Source of the DNA: Thiorhodococcus drewsii AZ1
Lineage (GTDB): Bacteria > Pseudomonadota > Gammaproteobacteria > Chromatiales > Chromatiaceae
Length of the DNA stretch: 37,647 nt
NCBI RefSeq assembly: GCF_000224065.1
Contig: NZ_AFWT01000047.1
Span: 1 to 37,647 of the forward strand
Reading direction: 5' to 3'
Below the pieces are notes generated by a model. It saw only the letters and a program-made list of their open reading frames with translations. It did no database searches and was not told the DNA's origin. Shown here one piece after another: positions 23,379-33,960 of the stretch (within the stretch, counting starts at the first letter, position 1; each line of letters starts with the position of its first letter). A program made the translations under genes and the position numbers.

Positions 23379-23560
23379 TTCGGCCCGATCGTTCTTTCCG
23401 CAGCCGGGCGCGTGAAGGCGTGGCGCCCGACTGGCTTAATTTGAAATCAGGCGGTATTCGCCGTGGCGGATGCAGCAGAACGCGTATGCGCCTGCCGATG
23501 ATTCGTGACCGCCGGTCGGATTTCATGGGCGGCGTAACTGGTGCCGATCGAGAGACCTAA
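23379..23560. other. nuoF-nuoG gap with hairpin
   Basis: 182 bp with no gene of note. A 7-bp hairpin CGGGCGC / GCGCCCG (23405-23429) lies near its start, followed by CTTAATTT. It has no long T-run, so it is more likely an mRNA-stability or processing element than a terminator. Confidence 0.4.
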
Positions 23561-25936
23561 ATGACGGACAAGATCACCATCGAGATCGATGGCCGCGAAT
23601 GTGAAGCGGCGCCGGGAGAGATGATCATCGCGGTCGCGGACCGCGAGGGTATCTCGATCCCCCGGTTCTGCTATCACAAGAAGCTGTCCATTGCGGCCAA
23701 CTGCCGGATGTGCCTGGTTGAGGCGGAGCAGGGCGGTCGGCCTTTCCCCAAGCCGATGCCGGCTTGCGCGACACCCGTCGGCAATGGCATGAAGGTTTGG
23801 ACGCGTTCGCCCAAGGCCATCGAGGCTCAGCAGGGCACGATGGAGTTCCTGCTCATCAATCACCCTCTGGATTGCCCCATCTGCGACCAGGGCGGTGAAT
23901 GCGAGCTGCAGGACGTCGCCATGGGCTATGGGGACGATGTCTCGCGCTACAGCGAGCGCAAACGCGTGGTTGTGGACGAGGACCTCGGACCGCTCATCGC
24001 CACCGAGATGACCCGCTGCATCCAGTGCACCCGCTGCGTGCGCTTCGCCGCCGAGGTCGCCGGTGCACGCGAACTCGGTGCGACCGGACGCGGCGAGGAG
24101 ATGCGCATCGGCACCTTCATCGCCCATACGGTGACCCATGAACTCTCGGGCAATGTCATCGACCTCTGTCCGGTAGGGGCGCTGACCTCCAAGCCTTTTC
24201 TCTTCAGCGCGCGTGCCTGGGAATTGACTGGCGTCGACGGCATCGCCCCGCACGACGGTCTGGGCTCCAATCTCCGTCTCCATGTGCGCGGTGGCCAGGT
24301 GATGCGCGTTCATCCGCGCGACAACGAGGCCGTCAACGAGACCTGGATCTCCGATCGCGATCGCTTCAGCTATGCCGGACTCGCCTCCGACGATCGCCTG
24401 ACCGCGCCTATGGTCAAGGAAGACGGTGTCTGGCGCGAGATTGGCTGGAGCGATGCCCTGGAGCTGGTGGCCAAGCGGCTCAAGGCTGCCGACCCCAAGA
24501 AAACGGGCTGGCTGGTCGCGCCGAACGCGACTCTGGAAGAGCTGTATCTCGCCCAGCGCATCGCGCGCGATCTGGGCTGCGCGAACATCGATCACCGTCT
24601 GCGTCAGCAGGATTTCCGTGGCGATGCAGCCGATCCACTGGTGCCGACTCTGGGGTTGCCGGTCGCCGAGCTGGAGACGCAGAAGGCCGTGCTGCTCATC
24701 GGCAGCGACCTGCGTCAGGAACAGCCGCTGTTGGCCCACCGTCTGCGCAAGGCCGCCTTGGCCGGTGGCCAGGTCTTCTGCGTCAATCCGCTCAAACTGG
24801 ACCTGAATCATGCGGCTACGCAGATCGTCGGCACGCCGGCGGCCATGCTGGCCGATCTGGCTGCGATCGCGAAGTCGCTCGGTGCCCAAGGCGCCTCCGG
24901 TCTGAACGACCTGATCGGTGCGGCCGAGCCCACCGATGCGCATGCCGATGTGGCGGCCGCATTGAGTCAGGCCGGCGAGTCCGACGCACTGGTTTTGCTG
25001 GGCGCCTTGGCGACGACACATCCGGATTACAGCATCCTCAAGGCGCTGACCCATGCGATCGCCGAGGCCGCCACCTGTCGTGTCGGCTATCTGCCGGCGG
25101 CGGCCAATAGCGTCGGCGCCTATCTGGCCGGCGCCCACCCAGCACGCTTGGCTGGCGCCAAGTCGGCCGAGACCTCCGGTCTCGCGCTGGACGGGATGCT
25201 GGCCAATCCGCCCAAGACGCTGGTCCTCTGGGGATTCGAGCCGGGTCTCGATCTCATCGATCCGGCGGCGGCCAGCGCCGCATTCGCGTCGACGGACTTC
25301 CTGGTGGCCTGCTCTGCCTTCCGTAGCGCGTCGCTGGAGTCCGTGGCCGACGTCCTGCTGCCTATCGGCGCCTTTGCTGAGACCTCGGGCAGCTTCGTGA
25401 ACGCCAACGGGACCTGGCAGCGCTTCCAGGGCGCGGTTGCGCCTCCCGGCGAGGCGCGTCCCGGCTGGAAGGTGCTGCGCGTGCTCGGCAATCTGCTCGA
25501 TCTCAAGGGCTACGACTATCGCGACGGAGCCCAGGTCCGCGACGAATTGGCCGCGCTGTGCGACGAGCCGCCGTTGGACAACCGTCTCCAAGGTGCGTTC
25601 GAGGTTGGCACTCCGTCCGAGTCGAGCGCCCTGACCCGCATCGGCACGGTTCCTATCTATGCACTGGATCCCCTGGTGCGCCGAGCGCCTGCTCTGCGCC
25701 AGATGCCGATGCCGGGCGCCGAGTTCGCCGTCTATCTGCATCCCGATCAGGCGGCGGCCGAAGGGCTCGCGGCCGGAGATCGGGTCCGGGTGACACAGTC
25801 CGGTGCGGGTATCGAGGCGCATCTGGTGCTGGACGACCACATCCCCATGGGGTGCGCACGGATTCCGGCGGCCGTCGCCGGCAGCGAGGAACTGGGGGCT
25901 CAAATGGGTCCTGTCAGTCTCGAAAGCATGATCTAG
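23561..25936 (+). CDS. nuoG: NADH-quinone oxidoreductase subunit G
   Basis: 791 residues, with GAGAG upstream. The N-terminal ferredoxin-like domain binds a [2Fe-2S] cluster ([15 protein letters not shown] plus a Cys in PMPACATPV). A His/Cys-ligated [4Fe-4S] cluster is at [14 protein letters not shown], and another at [16 protein letters not shown] with [12 protein letters not shown]. The remaining two thirds resemble a molybdopterin oxidoreductase but serve as structure. The four-Cys motif for the extra N7 cluster, present in E. coli, is not evident in the following segment. The subunit extends the peripheral arm at the NADH end. Confidence 0.96.
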   Translation: MTDKITIEIDGRECEAAPGEMIIAVADREGISIPRFCYHKKLSIAANCRMCLVEAEQGGRPFPKPMPACATPVGNGMKVWTRSPKAIEAQQGTMEFLLINHPLDCPICDQGGECELQDVAMGYGDDVSRYSERKRVVVDEDLGPLIATEMTRCIQCTRCVRFAAEVAGARELGATGRGEEMRIGTFIAHTVTHELSGNVIDLCPVGALTSKPFLFSARAWELTGVDGIAPHDGLGSNLRLHVRGGQVMRVHPRDNEAVNETWISDRDRFSYAGLASDDRLTAPMVKEDGVWREIGWSDALELVAKRLKAADPKKTGWLVAPNATLEELYLAQRIARDLGCANIDHRLRQQDFRGDAADPLVPTLGLPVAELETQKAVLLIGSDLRQEQPLLAHRLRKAALAGGQVFCVNPLKLDLNHAATQIVGTPAAMLADLAAIAKSLGAQGASGLNDLIGAAEPTDAHADVAAALSQAGESDALVLLGALATTHPDYSILKALTHAIAEAATCRVGYLPAAANSVGAYLAGAHPARLAGAKSAETSGLALDGMLANPPKTLVLWGFEPGLDLIDPAAASAAFASTDFLVACSAFRSASLESVADVLLPIGAFAETSGSFVNANGTWQRFQGAVAPPGEARPGWKVLRVLGNLLDLKGYDYRDGAQVRDELAALCDEPPLDNRLQGAFEVGTPSESSALTRIGTVPIYALDPLVRRAPALRQMPMPGAEFAVYLHPDQAAAEGLAAGDRVRVTQSGAGIEAHLVLDDHIPMGCARIPAAVAGSEELGAQMGPVSLESMI

Positions 25937-25961
25937 GGCCACTGGCGAGGATGAGGCATTG

Positions 25962-26996
25962 ATGATCGAACTTTGGAATGCGCTGCCGGTGGTGATCCAG
26001 ATCTTGCTGAAGATCACCGCCATCCTGCTGCCCCTGCTGGCGTTGGTGGCCTATTACACCTATGCCGAACGCAAGGTGATCGGCTATATGCAGATTCGCG
26101 TCGGGCCGAACCGCGTTGGTTGGCGCGGGCTCCTGCAGCCTATCGCCGATGCGGTGAAGCTGATGATGAAGGAGATCGTCATCCCCACCAAGGCGGATAA
26201 GACGCTCTTTCTCATGGCGCCCATGATCGCCATCGCGCCGGCTATGGCCGCTTGGGCCGTTTTCCCCTTCGATGAGGGGCTGGTCCTGTCCGACATCAAC
26301 GCCGGGCTGCTGTATGTCTTGGCGCTGAGCTCGCTCGGAGTCTACGGGATCATCATCGCCGGCTGGGCTTCGAATTCACGCTACGCCCTCCTGGGCTCCA
26401 TGCGTTCTGCGGCTCAGATCGTCTCCTACGAGATCGCCATGGGTTTCGCCCTGGTCGGGGTGCTGGTGGCCGCCGGCAGTCTCAATCTGGGTGACATCGT
26501 CGATGCCCAGCGCGGTAGCGCGCTCACCTGGTTCTGGCTGCCGCTGCTCCCGCTGTTCGGGGTCTATCTGATCTCGGGCGTGGCCGAGACCAATCGCGCA
26601 CCCTTCGACGTTGCCGAGGGCGAGTCCGAAATCGTGGCCGGCTTCCATGTCGAATATTCGGGGATGGGCTTCGCGGTCTTCTTCCTGGCGGAATACGCCA
26701 ACATGATCCTCATCTCGGCCCTGACGGCCCTGCTGTTCATGGGGGGCTGGCTCTCGCCGCTGCCGCACGCCTGGGTCGAGGGCACCTGGTTGCTCGACGA
26801 CGGTTTCCATTGGCTGCTGCTCAAGACCTTCTTTTTCATGTTTCTCTTTCTCTGGCTGCGGGCGACCTTTCCCCGCTACCGCTATGACCAGATCATGCGC
26901 CTGGGTTGGAAGGTCTTCATCCCGATCACGATCGTCTGGATCCTGGTCGTGGCGCTCGCGGTGGTCTATCGACTGCCGCCCTGGTGGTCGGCTTGA
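25962..26996 (+). CDS. nuoH: NADH-quinone oxidoreductase subunit H
   Basis: 344 residues from ATG 25962. A TTG directly before it is in frame but less likely. Eight or so membrane helices are visible. Conserved blocks around the quinone channel include [36 protein letters not shown], and [40 protein letters not shown]. Many acidic residues in the last block form the path linking quinone reduction to proton pumping. The C-terminus [19 protein letters not shown] is typical. Confidence 0.97.
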   Translation: MIELWNALPVVIQILLKITAILLPLLALVAYYTYAERKVIGYMQIRVGPNRVGWRGLLQPIADAVKLMMKEIVIPTKADKTLFLMAPMIAIAPAMAAWAVFPFDEGLVLSDINAGLLYVLALSSLGVYGIIIAGWASNSRYALLGSMRSAAQIVSYEIAMGFALVGVLVAAGSLNLGDIVDAQRGSALTWFWLPLLPLFGVYLISGVAETNRAPFDVAEGESEIVAGFHVEYSGMGFAVFFLAEYANMILISALTALLFMGGWLSPLPHAWVEGTWLLDDGFHWLLLKTFFFMFLFLWLRATFPRYRYDQIMRLGWKVFIPITIVWILVVALAVVYRLPPWWSA

Positions 26997-27011
26997 TCGG
27001 GAGACATTAGG

Positions 27012-27503
27012 ATGCTGAAAACCGCACGCGATTATCTCCAAAGCCTGCTGCTGCTGGAGCTGTTCAAGGGGCTGCGCCTGACCGGAGGCTATTTCTTCAG
27101 TCGCAAGTTCACCGTTCAATATCCGGAAGAAAAGGCGCCCATCTCGCCGCGCTTCCGCGGTCTGCACGCCTTGCGCCGCTATCCGAACGGAGAGGAGCGC
27201 TGCATTGCCTGCAAGCTCTGCGAGGCCGTCTGTCCGGCGTTGGCGATTACCATCGAGGCCGAGCCGCGCGAGGACGGATCGCGCCGCACGACGCGCTATG
27301 ACATCGACCTCTTCAAGTGCATCTACTGCGGATTCTGCGAGGAATCCTGCCCGGTCGATTCGATCGTCGAGACGGGGGTCTACGAATATCACTTCGAGAA
27401 TCGCGGCGAGAACATCATGACCAAGGACAAGCTCCTGGCGATCGGCGACAAGTACGAGGCCGATATCGCCGCAGCCCGCGCGGCCGACGCGCCCTATCGC
27501 TAA
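27012..27503 (+). CDS. nuoI: NADH-quinone oxidoreductase subunit I
   Basis: 163 residues. An 8Fe ferredoxin-like subunit with two [4Fe-4S] motifs, [12 protein letters not shown] and [12 protein letters not shown], which bind clusters N6a and N6b between NuoG and NuoB. The amphipathic N-terminus ([27 protein letters not shown]) lies on the membrane surface next to NuoH. Complete. It starts 15 bp after nuoH with GGGAGA as ribosome site. Confidence 0.97.
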   Translation: MLKTARDYLQSLLLLELFKGLRLTGGYFFSRKFTVQYPEEKAPISPRFRGLHALRRYPNGEERCIACKLCEAVCPALAITIEAEPREDGSRRTTRYDIDLFKCIYCGFCEESCPVDSIVETGVYEYHFENRGENIMTKDKLLAIGDKYEADIAAARAADAPYR

Positions 27504-27515
27504 TCGGGACGAATC

Positions 27516-28166
27516 ATGGGCTTTGAATCATTTCTCTTCTACGTCTTCGCGCTCGTCACACTCTGGGCTGCGGGGATGGTCATCACCCGGCGCAATCCGG
27601 TGCATGCCGTGCTGTTCCTGGTCCTGGCGTTCTTCAGCAGCGCGGCGCTCTGGCTGTTGCTGGAGGCCGAGTTCCTCGGCATCGTGCTGGTGCTGGTCTA
27701 TGTCGGCGCCGTGATGGTGCTCTTCCTGTTCGTCGTCATGATGCTGGACATCGACATCGCCGCACTACGCGCCGGATTCATCCGTGCACTGCCACTGGGG
27801 TTGATCGTCGCTGGCGTGATGGCGGTCGAGATCTTCCTGGTCGTGGGGCCGGCGAACTTTGGCCTTTCGGTCTTTCCGGCGCCCGAGGCGGCTGCGGCCG
27901 ATGCCTCCAACGCGCGGGATCTGGGACTGCTGCTCTACACCGTCTACGTCTATCCGGTCGAGATCGCCGCCGTGATCCTGCTGGTCGCGATCATCGCCGC
28001 CATTCATCTGGCATTGCGTCGTCGGCCCGACAACAAGTCGGTCGATCCGGCGCGCCAGGTGCGGGTGAAGAGGGGATCGGACCGGGTGCGTTTGGTCAAG
28101 ATGGCCCCGGAGGCTCGCGAATCCTTCGTCCGGGTCGCCACCACCGAAAAGAGGGAGAACCCATGA
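27516..28166 (+). CDS. nuoJ: NADH-quinone oxidoreductase subunit J
   Basis: 216 residues, five membrane helices. Conserved blocks are [52 protein letters not shown], containing the third helix whose pi-bulge is important for coupling, and [24 protein letters not shown] basic hydrophilic tail of about 50 residues follows the last helix. The stop overlaps the nuoK start by 4 bp. Confidence 0.97.
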   Translation: MGFESFLFYVFALVTLWAAGMVITRRNPVHAVLFLVLAFFSSAALWLLLEAEFLGIVLVLVYVGAVMVLFLFVVMMLDIDIAALRAGFIRALPLGLIVAGVMAVEIFLVVGPANFGLSVFPAPEAAAADASNARDLGLLLYTVYVYPVEIAAVILLVAIIAAIHLALRRRPDNKSVDPARQVRVKRGSDRVRLVKMAPEARESFVRVATTEKRENP

Positions 28167-28468
28167 TCGCGCTGTCCGACTATCTCATTCTCGGTGGTCT
28201 GCTGTTCTCGATCTCGGTCGCGGGAATCTTTCTGAACCGCAAGAACGTCATCCTGCTGCTCATGTGTATCGAGTTGATGCTGCTTGCGGTCAACATGAAC
28301 TTCGTCGCCTTCTCCCATTACCTCGGAGACATGACTGGGCAGGTATTCGTCTTCTTCATTCTGACGGTTGCCGCCGCCGAGGCCGCGATCGGCCTGGCCA
28401 TCCTGGTGGTTTTGTTCCGCAACCGTCGGACCATCAACGTCGAGGATCTCGATGCCCTCAAGGGCTAG
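28163..28468 (+). CDS. nuoK: NADH-quinone oxidoreductase subunit K
   Basis: 101 residues, three membrane helices, MrpC-like. The buried glutamates used in proton transfer are seen in [18 protein letters not shown] and in [31 protein letters not shown] precedes the second helix as in the family. Standard length; overlaps nuoJ. Confidence 0.97.
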   Translation: MIALSDYLILGGLLFSISVAGIFLNRKNVILLLMCIELMLLAVNMNFVAFSHYLGDMTGQVFVFFILTVAAAEAAIGLAILVVLFRNRRTINVEDLDALKG

Positions 28469-28507
28469 GGTCACGAACGTCGTAACATGAGCGAATAGAG
28501 CGAACGA

Positions 28508-30514
28508 ATGGAAAACGTCTACCTGACCATTGTGCTCGCGCCGCTTCTCGGCGCCATTGTCGCCGGGTTCTTCGGCGGCAGGATCGGCCGTCGTGGCGCG
28601 CATACGGTGACCATCGCCGGTGTGGCGGTCTCAGCTGCACTCTCGCTGTGGGTGCTGGCGGGCTTCATCTGGGGAGACCAGGCGGTCTTCAATGGTCCCG
28701 TCTATACCTGGATGGTCTCGGACGGGATGCATTTCGAGGTCGGTTTCCTGATCGACAAGCTGACCGCGCTGATGATGGCGACGGTCACCTTCGTCTCGCT
28801 CATGGTGCATATCTACACCATCGGCTACATGGCCGACGACGAGCACAACTGGCCGCATGGCGCCCTCTCGGGTAGGAACAGCTATCAGCGCTTCTTCAGC
28901 TATATCTCGCTGTTCACCTTCTCCATGCTGATGCTGGTGATGTCGAACAACTTCATGCAGCTGTTCTTCGGCTGGGAGGCGGTCGGTCTGGTCTCCTATC
29001 TGCTGATCGGCTTCTGGTCGACCCGCGAGAGCGCCATCTTCGCCAACCTCAAGGCGTTCCTGGTCAATCGTGTCGGCGACTTCGGCTTCATCCTCGGCAT
29101 TGCCGCCGTCGGCATGTATTTCGGCTCCATGGACTATGCCGAGGTGTTCTCCAAGGCGCCCGAGCACGCCGAGACCCAGATCGACGTCTTCGGCGGCGTC
29201 TCGCTCATGACGCTCATCTGTATCCTGCTGTTCATCGGTGCCATGGGTAAGTCGGCGCAGGTTCCGCTGCACGTCTGGCTGCCGGACTCGATGGAGGGTC
29301 CGACGCCCATCTCGGCCCTGATCCATGCAGCGACCATGGTCACCGCCGGTGTCTTCATGGTGGCGCGCATGTCGCCGCTCTACGAACTGTCCGAGGCCGC
29401 GCTGAGCTTCGTGCTCATCATCGGCGCCACGACCGCCTTCTTCATGGGCCTGATCGGTCTGGTGCAGAACGACATCAAGCGCGTGGTCGCCTATTCGACT
29501 CTGTCCCAGCTCGGCTACATGGTCACCGCGCTCGGTGCCTCGGCCTATGCGGCCGGCATCTTCCATCTGATGACCCACGCCTTCTTCAAGGCGCTGCTGT
29601 TCCTTGCAGCTGGCTCGGTGATTATCGCCATGCATCACAAGCAGGACATTGGCCAGATGGGCGGGCTGCGCAAATACATGCCCATCACCTGGGTCACGGC
29701 CTTGCTGGGTTCGCTGGCGCTGATCGGCTTTCCAGGCTTCTCGGGCTTCTTCTCCAAGGACGCCATCATCGAGGCGGTCGGTGCCTCGCATCTGTTCGGC
29801 TCCGGATATGCCTGGGTGCTGTTGACGCTCGGCGTCTTCGTCACCGCGCTCTACAGCTTCCGCATGTATTTCCTCGTCTTCCACGGCAAGGAGCGGATGG
29901 ACGAGCACACCAAGCACCATCTGCACGAGACGCCCTGGGTCGTCACCTTGCCGCTGATGCTGCTGGCCATTCCTTCGGTCTTCATCGGCTGGTTCACCAT
30001 TGAGCCGCTGCTGGTGAGCGACTGGTTCGCCTCGGGCGACTGGAATCCGATCCAGGTCGCGCATGCCCACGATACCCTGCACCACCTGCGCGAGCACTGG
30101 CATGGCCAGGCGGCCTTCGTGCAGCACGGTCTGACGGGCCTGCCCTTCTATCTGTCCATGGCCGGGCTGGCGCTGGCGGCCTTCGTGTGGTGGCTGCTGT
30201 TCGCCCGCAATCCGAAGCTCGACGAGCAGATTCAGGCGGCTGGCGGTCCAGTCACTCGCGTCCTGCAAGACAAATACGGCTTCGATGACTTCAATCAGCG
30301 GGTCTTCGCCGGCGGCGGACGCAGTCTGGGTCGTGCGCTCTGGCAAAAGGGCGATCGGGCTCTGATCGACGGTGCCATCGTCAATGGCTCGGCGCGTACG
30401 GTTGGTCGGCTCGCACTGCGGGCGCGGCACCTGCAGACCGGCTATCTCTATCACTATGCGATTGCGATGATCGTCGGGCTGGTCGGCCTGATGACGATCT
30501 TCGTAACCTTCTGA
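28508..30514 (+). CDS. nuoL: NADH-quinone oxidoreductase subunit L
   Basis: 668 residues. The distal antiporter-like proton-pumping subunit, with about 14 helices in the core. HNWPHG, LFFGWEAVGLVSYLLIGFW (conserved Glu of the proton channel), VPLHVWLPDSMEGPTPISALIHAATMVTAGVFMVARM and LVQNDIKRVVAYSTLSQLGYM are characteristic. The C-terminus carries the long horizontal helix and the last membrane span. It starts 40 bp after nuoK. Large open frames on the opposite strand here are shadows. Confidence 0.97.
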   Translation: MENVYLTIVLAPLLGAIVAGFFGGRIGRRGAHTVTIAGVAVSAALSLWVLAGFIWGDQAVFNGPVYTWMVSDGMHFEVGFLIDKLTALMMATVTFVSLMVHIYTIGYMADDEHNWPHGALSGRNSYQRFFSYISLFTFSMLMLVMSNNFMQLFFGWEAVGLVSYLLIGFWSTRESAIFANLKAFLVNRVGDFGFILGIAAVGMYFGSMDYAEVFSKAPEHAETQIDVFGGVSLMTLICILLFIGAMGKSAQVPLHVWLPDSMEGPTPISALIHAATMVTAGVFMVARMSPLYELSEAALSFVLIIGATTAFFMGLIGLVQNDIKRVVAYSTLSQLGYMVTALGASAYAAGIFHLMTHAFFKALLFLAAGSVIIAMHHKQDIGQMGGLRKYMPITWVTALLGSLALIGFPGFSGFFSKDAIIEAVGASHLFGSGYAWVLLTLGVFVTALYSFRMYFLVFHGKERMDEHTKHHLHETPWVVTLPLMLLAIPSVFIGWFTIEPLLVSDWFASGDWNPIQVAHAHDTLHHLREHWHGQAAFVQHGLTGLPFYLSMAGLALAAFVWWLLFARNPKLDEQIQAAGGPVTRVLQDKYGFDDFNQRVFAGGGRSLGRALWQKGDRALIDGAIVNGSARTVGRLALRARHLQTGYLYHYAIAMIVGLVGLMTIFVTF

Positions 30515-30536
30515 CGTCGAAGGGAGAAGACTCCGC

Positions 30537-32111
30537 ATGAACGAATTCCCCCTGCTGACGCTGACCATCTGGCTGCCCATCATCGGCGGTCTGGTGGTCC
30601 TGGCGAATGGCGAGAAATCCAGAGACATTGCCCGCTGGACGGCCTTAGCCTTTGCCTGTGTCACCTTTCTGGTGAGTCTCGGTCTCTGGATCGGATTCGA
30701 CGCCTCGACGGCACAGATGCAGTTCGTCGAGCGCACGCCCTGGATTCCGACCTTCAACGTCGAGTATTTTCTGGGCGTCGACGGTATCTCCATGCCCCTG
30801 ATCGTGCTGACCACCTTCATCACCATCTTCGTGGTGATCGCGGGCTGGGAGGTCATCGCCTACAAGCAGAACCAGTATCTGGCCGCCTTCCTCATCATGG
30901 AGGGCGTCATGGTGGGTGTCTTCTCGGCCCTGGACGCGGTGCTCTTCTACGTCTTCTGGGAGGCGATGCTGATCCCGATGTTCATCATCATCGGGGTCTG
31001 GGGCGGGCCGAACCGGGTTTACGCGACCATCAAGTTCTTCCTCTACACCTTCTTCGGCTCGGTCTTCATGCTGATCGCGCTGATCTATATGTATTTCCAG
31101 TCGGGCAGCTTCAGCATCCTGGACTTCCAGTCGCTGCAGCTCGGCATGACGGCGCAGATCCTCATCTTCATCGCGTTCCTGATGGCCTTCGCGGTCAAGG
31201 TGCCCATGTTCCCGGTGCACACCTGGCTGCCGGACGCGCACGTCGAGGCGCCCACCGGCGGCTCGGTGATCCTGGCGGCCATCATGCTGAAGATCGGCGG
31301 CTATGGCTTCCTGCGCTTCTCGCTGCCGATCACCCCGGATGCCAGCGCGTCGTTGGACTGGCTGATCATCGCCCTGTCCCTGATCGCTATCGTCTACATC
31401 GGTTTCGTGGCGCTGGTCCAGCAGGACATGAAGAAGCTGATCGCCTATTCCTCGATCGCCCACATGGGCTTCGTGACCCTCGGCTTCTTCGTCGTTTTCA
31501 CGATCCTGGCCAACCCCGCTGTCTCAAGCGGCTCGGTCATGGGGATCGAGGGCGGCATGGTGCAGATGATCTCGCACGGCTTCATCTCGGGCGCGCTCTT
31601 CCTCTGTGTCGGCGTGCTCTACGATCGTGTCCATTCGCGCGAGATCGCCGACTACGGTGGCGTCATCAACACCATGCCCTGGTTCGGCGCCTTCATGGTC
31701 TACTTCGCCATGGCCAATGCCGGACTGCCCGGAACCTCGGGCTTCGTCGGCGAGTTCATGGTCATCCTGGCGACCTTCCGGGCGGATTTCTGGTGGTCCT
31801 TCCTGGCTGCCACGCCCCTGATTCTGGCCGCCGCCTTCACGCTCTGGATGGTCAAGCGCGTGGTCTTCGGCGAGGTCAAGAACGAAAAGGTCGCCGCACT
31901 GGCGGATCTGGATATCCGCGAACGCATCAATCTGGGCGTGCTGGCCGCTGCCGTGCTGGCATTGGGTCTGTGGCCCGCGCCGCTGATGAACGTCATGCAT
32001 GCCACGGTCGAGAACCTGGTGGCCCAGGTCAGTGTTTGTAAACTGCCCGAGGCCGAGCGCGGCGAGTGTCTGCTGGCGCGGCCCGAGTCGGTCGCCGTAG
32101 CCGCTCCCTGA
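30537..32111 (+). CDS. nuoM: NADH-quinone oxidoreductase subunit M
   Basis: 524 residues, antiporter-like. FYVFWEAMLIPMFIIIGVWG contains the key glutamate. KVPMFPVHTWLPDAHVEAPTGGSVILAAIMLKIGGYGFLRF and VQQDMKKLIAYSSIAHMGFVTLGFF are the proton-channel signature with conserved lysines. It pairs with NuoL and NuoN in the membrane arm. Ribosome site GGGAGAAG before ATG 30537. A slightly extended hydrophilic C-terminus with two Cys (VCKLPEAERGECLLA) is unusual and may be lineage-specific. Confidence 0.97.
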   Translation: MNEFPLLTLTIWLPIIGGLVVLANGEKSRDIARWTALAFACVTFLVSLGLWIGFDASTAQMQFVERTPWIPTFNVEYFLGVDGISMPLIVLTTFITIFVVIAGWEVIAYKQNQYLAAFLIMEGVMVGVFSALDAVLFYVFWEAMLIPMFIIIGVWGGPNRVYATIKFFLYTFFGSVFMLIALIYMYFQSGSFSILDFQSLQLGMTAQILIFIAFLMAFAVKVPMFPVHTWLPDAHVEAPTGGSVILAAIMLKIGGYGFLRFSLPITPDASASLDWLIIALSLIAIVYIGFVALVQQDMKKLIAYSSIAHMGFVTLGFFVVFTILANPAVSSGSVMGIEGGMVQMISHGFISGALFLCVGVLYDRVHSREIADYGGVINTMPWFGAFMVYFAMANAGLPGTSGFVGEFMVILATFRADFWWSFLAATPLILAAAFTLWMVKRVVFGEVKNEKVAALADLDIRERINLGVLAAAVLALGLWPAPLMNVMHATVENLVAQVSVCKLPEAERGECLLARPESVAVAAP

Positions 32112-32342
32112 GGGGCGGAATAGACAAGATGAACTGGATGTCTCGGGATCGATGGAAAGGTGCGCGAGGCGATGTCTAGGTTGATGTCGCTCGCCAGGTC
32201 GCTAGCGGGGAATTCGGGTGCTGCGTGTCTCCCGAGCGCGCATCCTTCGGGTTCTGTCGCATCCTGTTAATCCCGTTTATTTACAACAAGTCAAGGATTC
32301 GGCTGGAGCTGCCGAAGCCGCATCTAGAGCTTGGAATCGACT
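32112..32342. other. nuoM-nuoN gap
   Basis: 231 bp without a supported gene. A 16-codon open frame at about 32129 has no good ribosome site. The middle part is AT-richer (TTAATCCCGTTTATTTAC at about 32267) and might hold an internal promoter for nuoN, but I cannot define one. Confidence 0.35.
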
Positions 32343-33782
32343 ATGCCATTCGACGCCGCCAATCTACTGCCCGTCCTGCCCGAGATCGCCGTCCTCGTGA
32401 CCGCGTGTCTGGTGTTGGTTCTGGACCTCTTTCTCAAGGAGCGGGACAAGGGGCTGAATCACAGCCTGTCGCTCTTGGGGCTTGTGGTCGCCTTGCTCCT
32501 GACCGGCGCCGTCGGTGGCGGTGAGCCCGAGCGTCTGTTCGACGGCAATCTGGTCCGCGATGCCATGAGCGATCTGCTCAAGGGCGCGATCCTTATCGTC
32601 AGCATGCTGGCCTTCGTCTATGCGCGTCCCTGGCTCAAGGATCGCGGCATGCTGTCCAGCGAGTTCTATGCGCTCGGGCTGCTCGCCATTCTCGGCATGC
32701 TGGTCATGGTGTCCGCCAACAGCTTCCTCACACTCTATCTGGGTCTTGAGCTTCAGGCCCTGGCGCTCTATGCCCTGGTCGCCTTCGAGCGCGACTCGCT
32801 GCGCGGGGCCGAGGCGGCGATGAAGTATTTCGTGCTCGGCGCTCTGGGCTCGGGCATGCTGCTCTACGGCGTCTCCATGATCTACGGGGCGACCGGCACG
32901 ATCGAACTGGGTCCGGTCGCTCAGGCCATCGCCGAGCAGGGCATGTCGAACAAGGTGCTCGTGTTCGGTGTTGTCTTCCTGGTCATCGGTATCGGTTTCA
33001 AGTTCGGCGCCGTGCCCTTCCATATGTGGGTGCCGGACATCTATGAGGGCGCGCCGACACCGGCCGTGCTGATCCTGGGCAGCGCGCCCAAGATTGCGGC
33101 CTTCGCGCTGGCGGTGCGCATGCTGGTCGACGCCATGCAGGGGCTGCACTCGGATTGGCAGGACATGCTGGTCATCCTCTCGGTGCTGTCGCTCGGACTC
33201 GGCAATCTGGTCGCCATCGCCCAGTCGAACATCAAACGCATGCTCGCCTACTCGACCATCTCGCATGTGGGCTTCATCTTTCTGGGTCTGCTGGCGGGCT
33301 CGGATCAGGGCAACGCTGCCGCGATGTTTTACTCCATCGTCTACGCGGTCATGTCGGCTGGTGCCTTCGGCATTCTGATCATCCTGAGCCGGAACGGCTT
33401 CGACGCCGAGCGTCTGGAGGATCTCAAGGGTCTGAATGATCGCGATTCCTGGTACGCGGCGATGATGGCACTCGTCATGTTCTCCATGGCCGGTGTTCCG
33501 CCGACGGTCGGATTCATGGCCAAGCTGCTGGTGCTGGAGGCCGTGGTGCGGATCGATATGGTCTGGCTGGCCCTGGTCGCGGTCTTCTTCTCCATCATCG
33601 GCGCCTTCTACTATCTGCGGGTCGTGAAGTTCATCTACTTCGATAAGCCCGCCGAGAACGCGCCGGCGCTCGTGACAACCAGTGGCGTGCGTGTGGCCAT
33701 GAGCCTCAACGGTCTCGCGTTGCTGGCGCTGGGGCTCTTCCCGGCGGCACTGTTGACGTTGTGTCAGTCCGCCTTCGTCTGA
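32343..33782 (+). CDS. nuoN: NADH-quinone oxidoreductase subunit N
   Basis: 479 residues from ATG 32343; an in-frame TTG at 32331 is possible. Antiporter-like, with LYLGLELQALALYALVAFERDS (conserved Glu), FKFGAVPFHMWVPDIYEGAPTPAVLILGSAPKIAAFALAVR, and IAQSNIKRMLAYSTISHVGFIFLGL. It completes the set of three pumping subunits next to NuoK. Last gene of the operon; a hairpin follows at 33856-33877. Confidence 0.97.
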   Translation: MPFDAANLLPVLPEIAVLVTACLVLVLDLFLKERDKGLNHSLSLLGLVVALLLTGAVGGGEPERLFDGNLVRDAMSDLLKGAILIVSMLAFVYARPWLKDRGMLSSEFYALGLLAILGMLVMVSANSFLTLYLGLELQALALYALVAFERDSLRGAEAAMKYFVLGALGSGMLLYGVSMIYGATGTIELGPVAQAIAEQGMSNKVLVFGVVFLVIGIGFKFGAVPFHMWVPDIYEGAPTPAVLILGSAPKIAAFALAVRMLVDAMQGLHSDWQDMLVILSVLSLGLGNLVAIAQSNIKRMLAYSTISHVGFIFLGLLAGSDQGNAAAMFYSIVYAVMSAGAFGILIILSRNGFDAERLEDLKGLNDRDSWYAAMMALVMFSMAGVPPTVGFMAKLLVLEAVVRIDMVWLALVAVFFSIIGAFYYLRVVKFIYFDKPAENAPALVTTSGVRVAMSLNGLALLALGLFPAALLTLCQSAFV

Positions 33783-33855
33783 TTCGGTCGATGGAATCGG
33801 GGTGGGTCGGATGAGCGCATCGGCGCCGATTCGTCACATCCCAACGCGCTTCCCC

Positions 33856-33877
33856 TCGGGACCCTCGTGGGTCCCGA
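33856..33877 (+). terminator. Possible end-of-operon hairpin after nuoN
   Basis: A perfect 9-bp stem TCGGGACCC / GGGTCCCGA with loop TCGT, 74 bp after the nuoN stop. No T-run follows, so termination might be weak or factor-assisted. Confidence 0.45.
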
Positions 33878-33889
33878 TCGCCCCCTTGG

Positions 33890-33919
33890 TTGTGTCCCGA
33901 TGGTCGCGCAAGCTACCAT
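33890..33919 (+). promoter_or_regulatory. Possible dapA promoter
   Basis: TTGTGT (33890-33895) and TACCAT (33914-33919) with an 18-bp spacer, about 40 bp before the dapA start. Confidence 0.3.
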
Positions 33920-33960
33920 GGGAGCTTGCCCCTTTTTGTCTTCGTTAGTGGAGTTCGAGC

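Noticed and set aside
23447-26023. 858-codon open frame on the minus strand opposite nuoG
   Set aside because: It is the antisense shadow of a well-conserved GC-rich gene and shows no family motifs.
28631-30856. 741-codon open frame on the minus strand opposite nuoL
   Set aside because: Its composition is dominated by Arg, Asp, Gln and His as expected from the reverse of membrane-protein codons; nuoL itself is certain.
32129-32179. 16-codon frame in the nuoM-nuoN gap
   Set aside because: No ribosome site, too short to judge, no recognisable homology.
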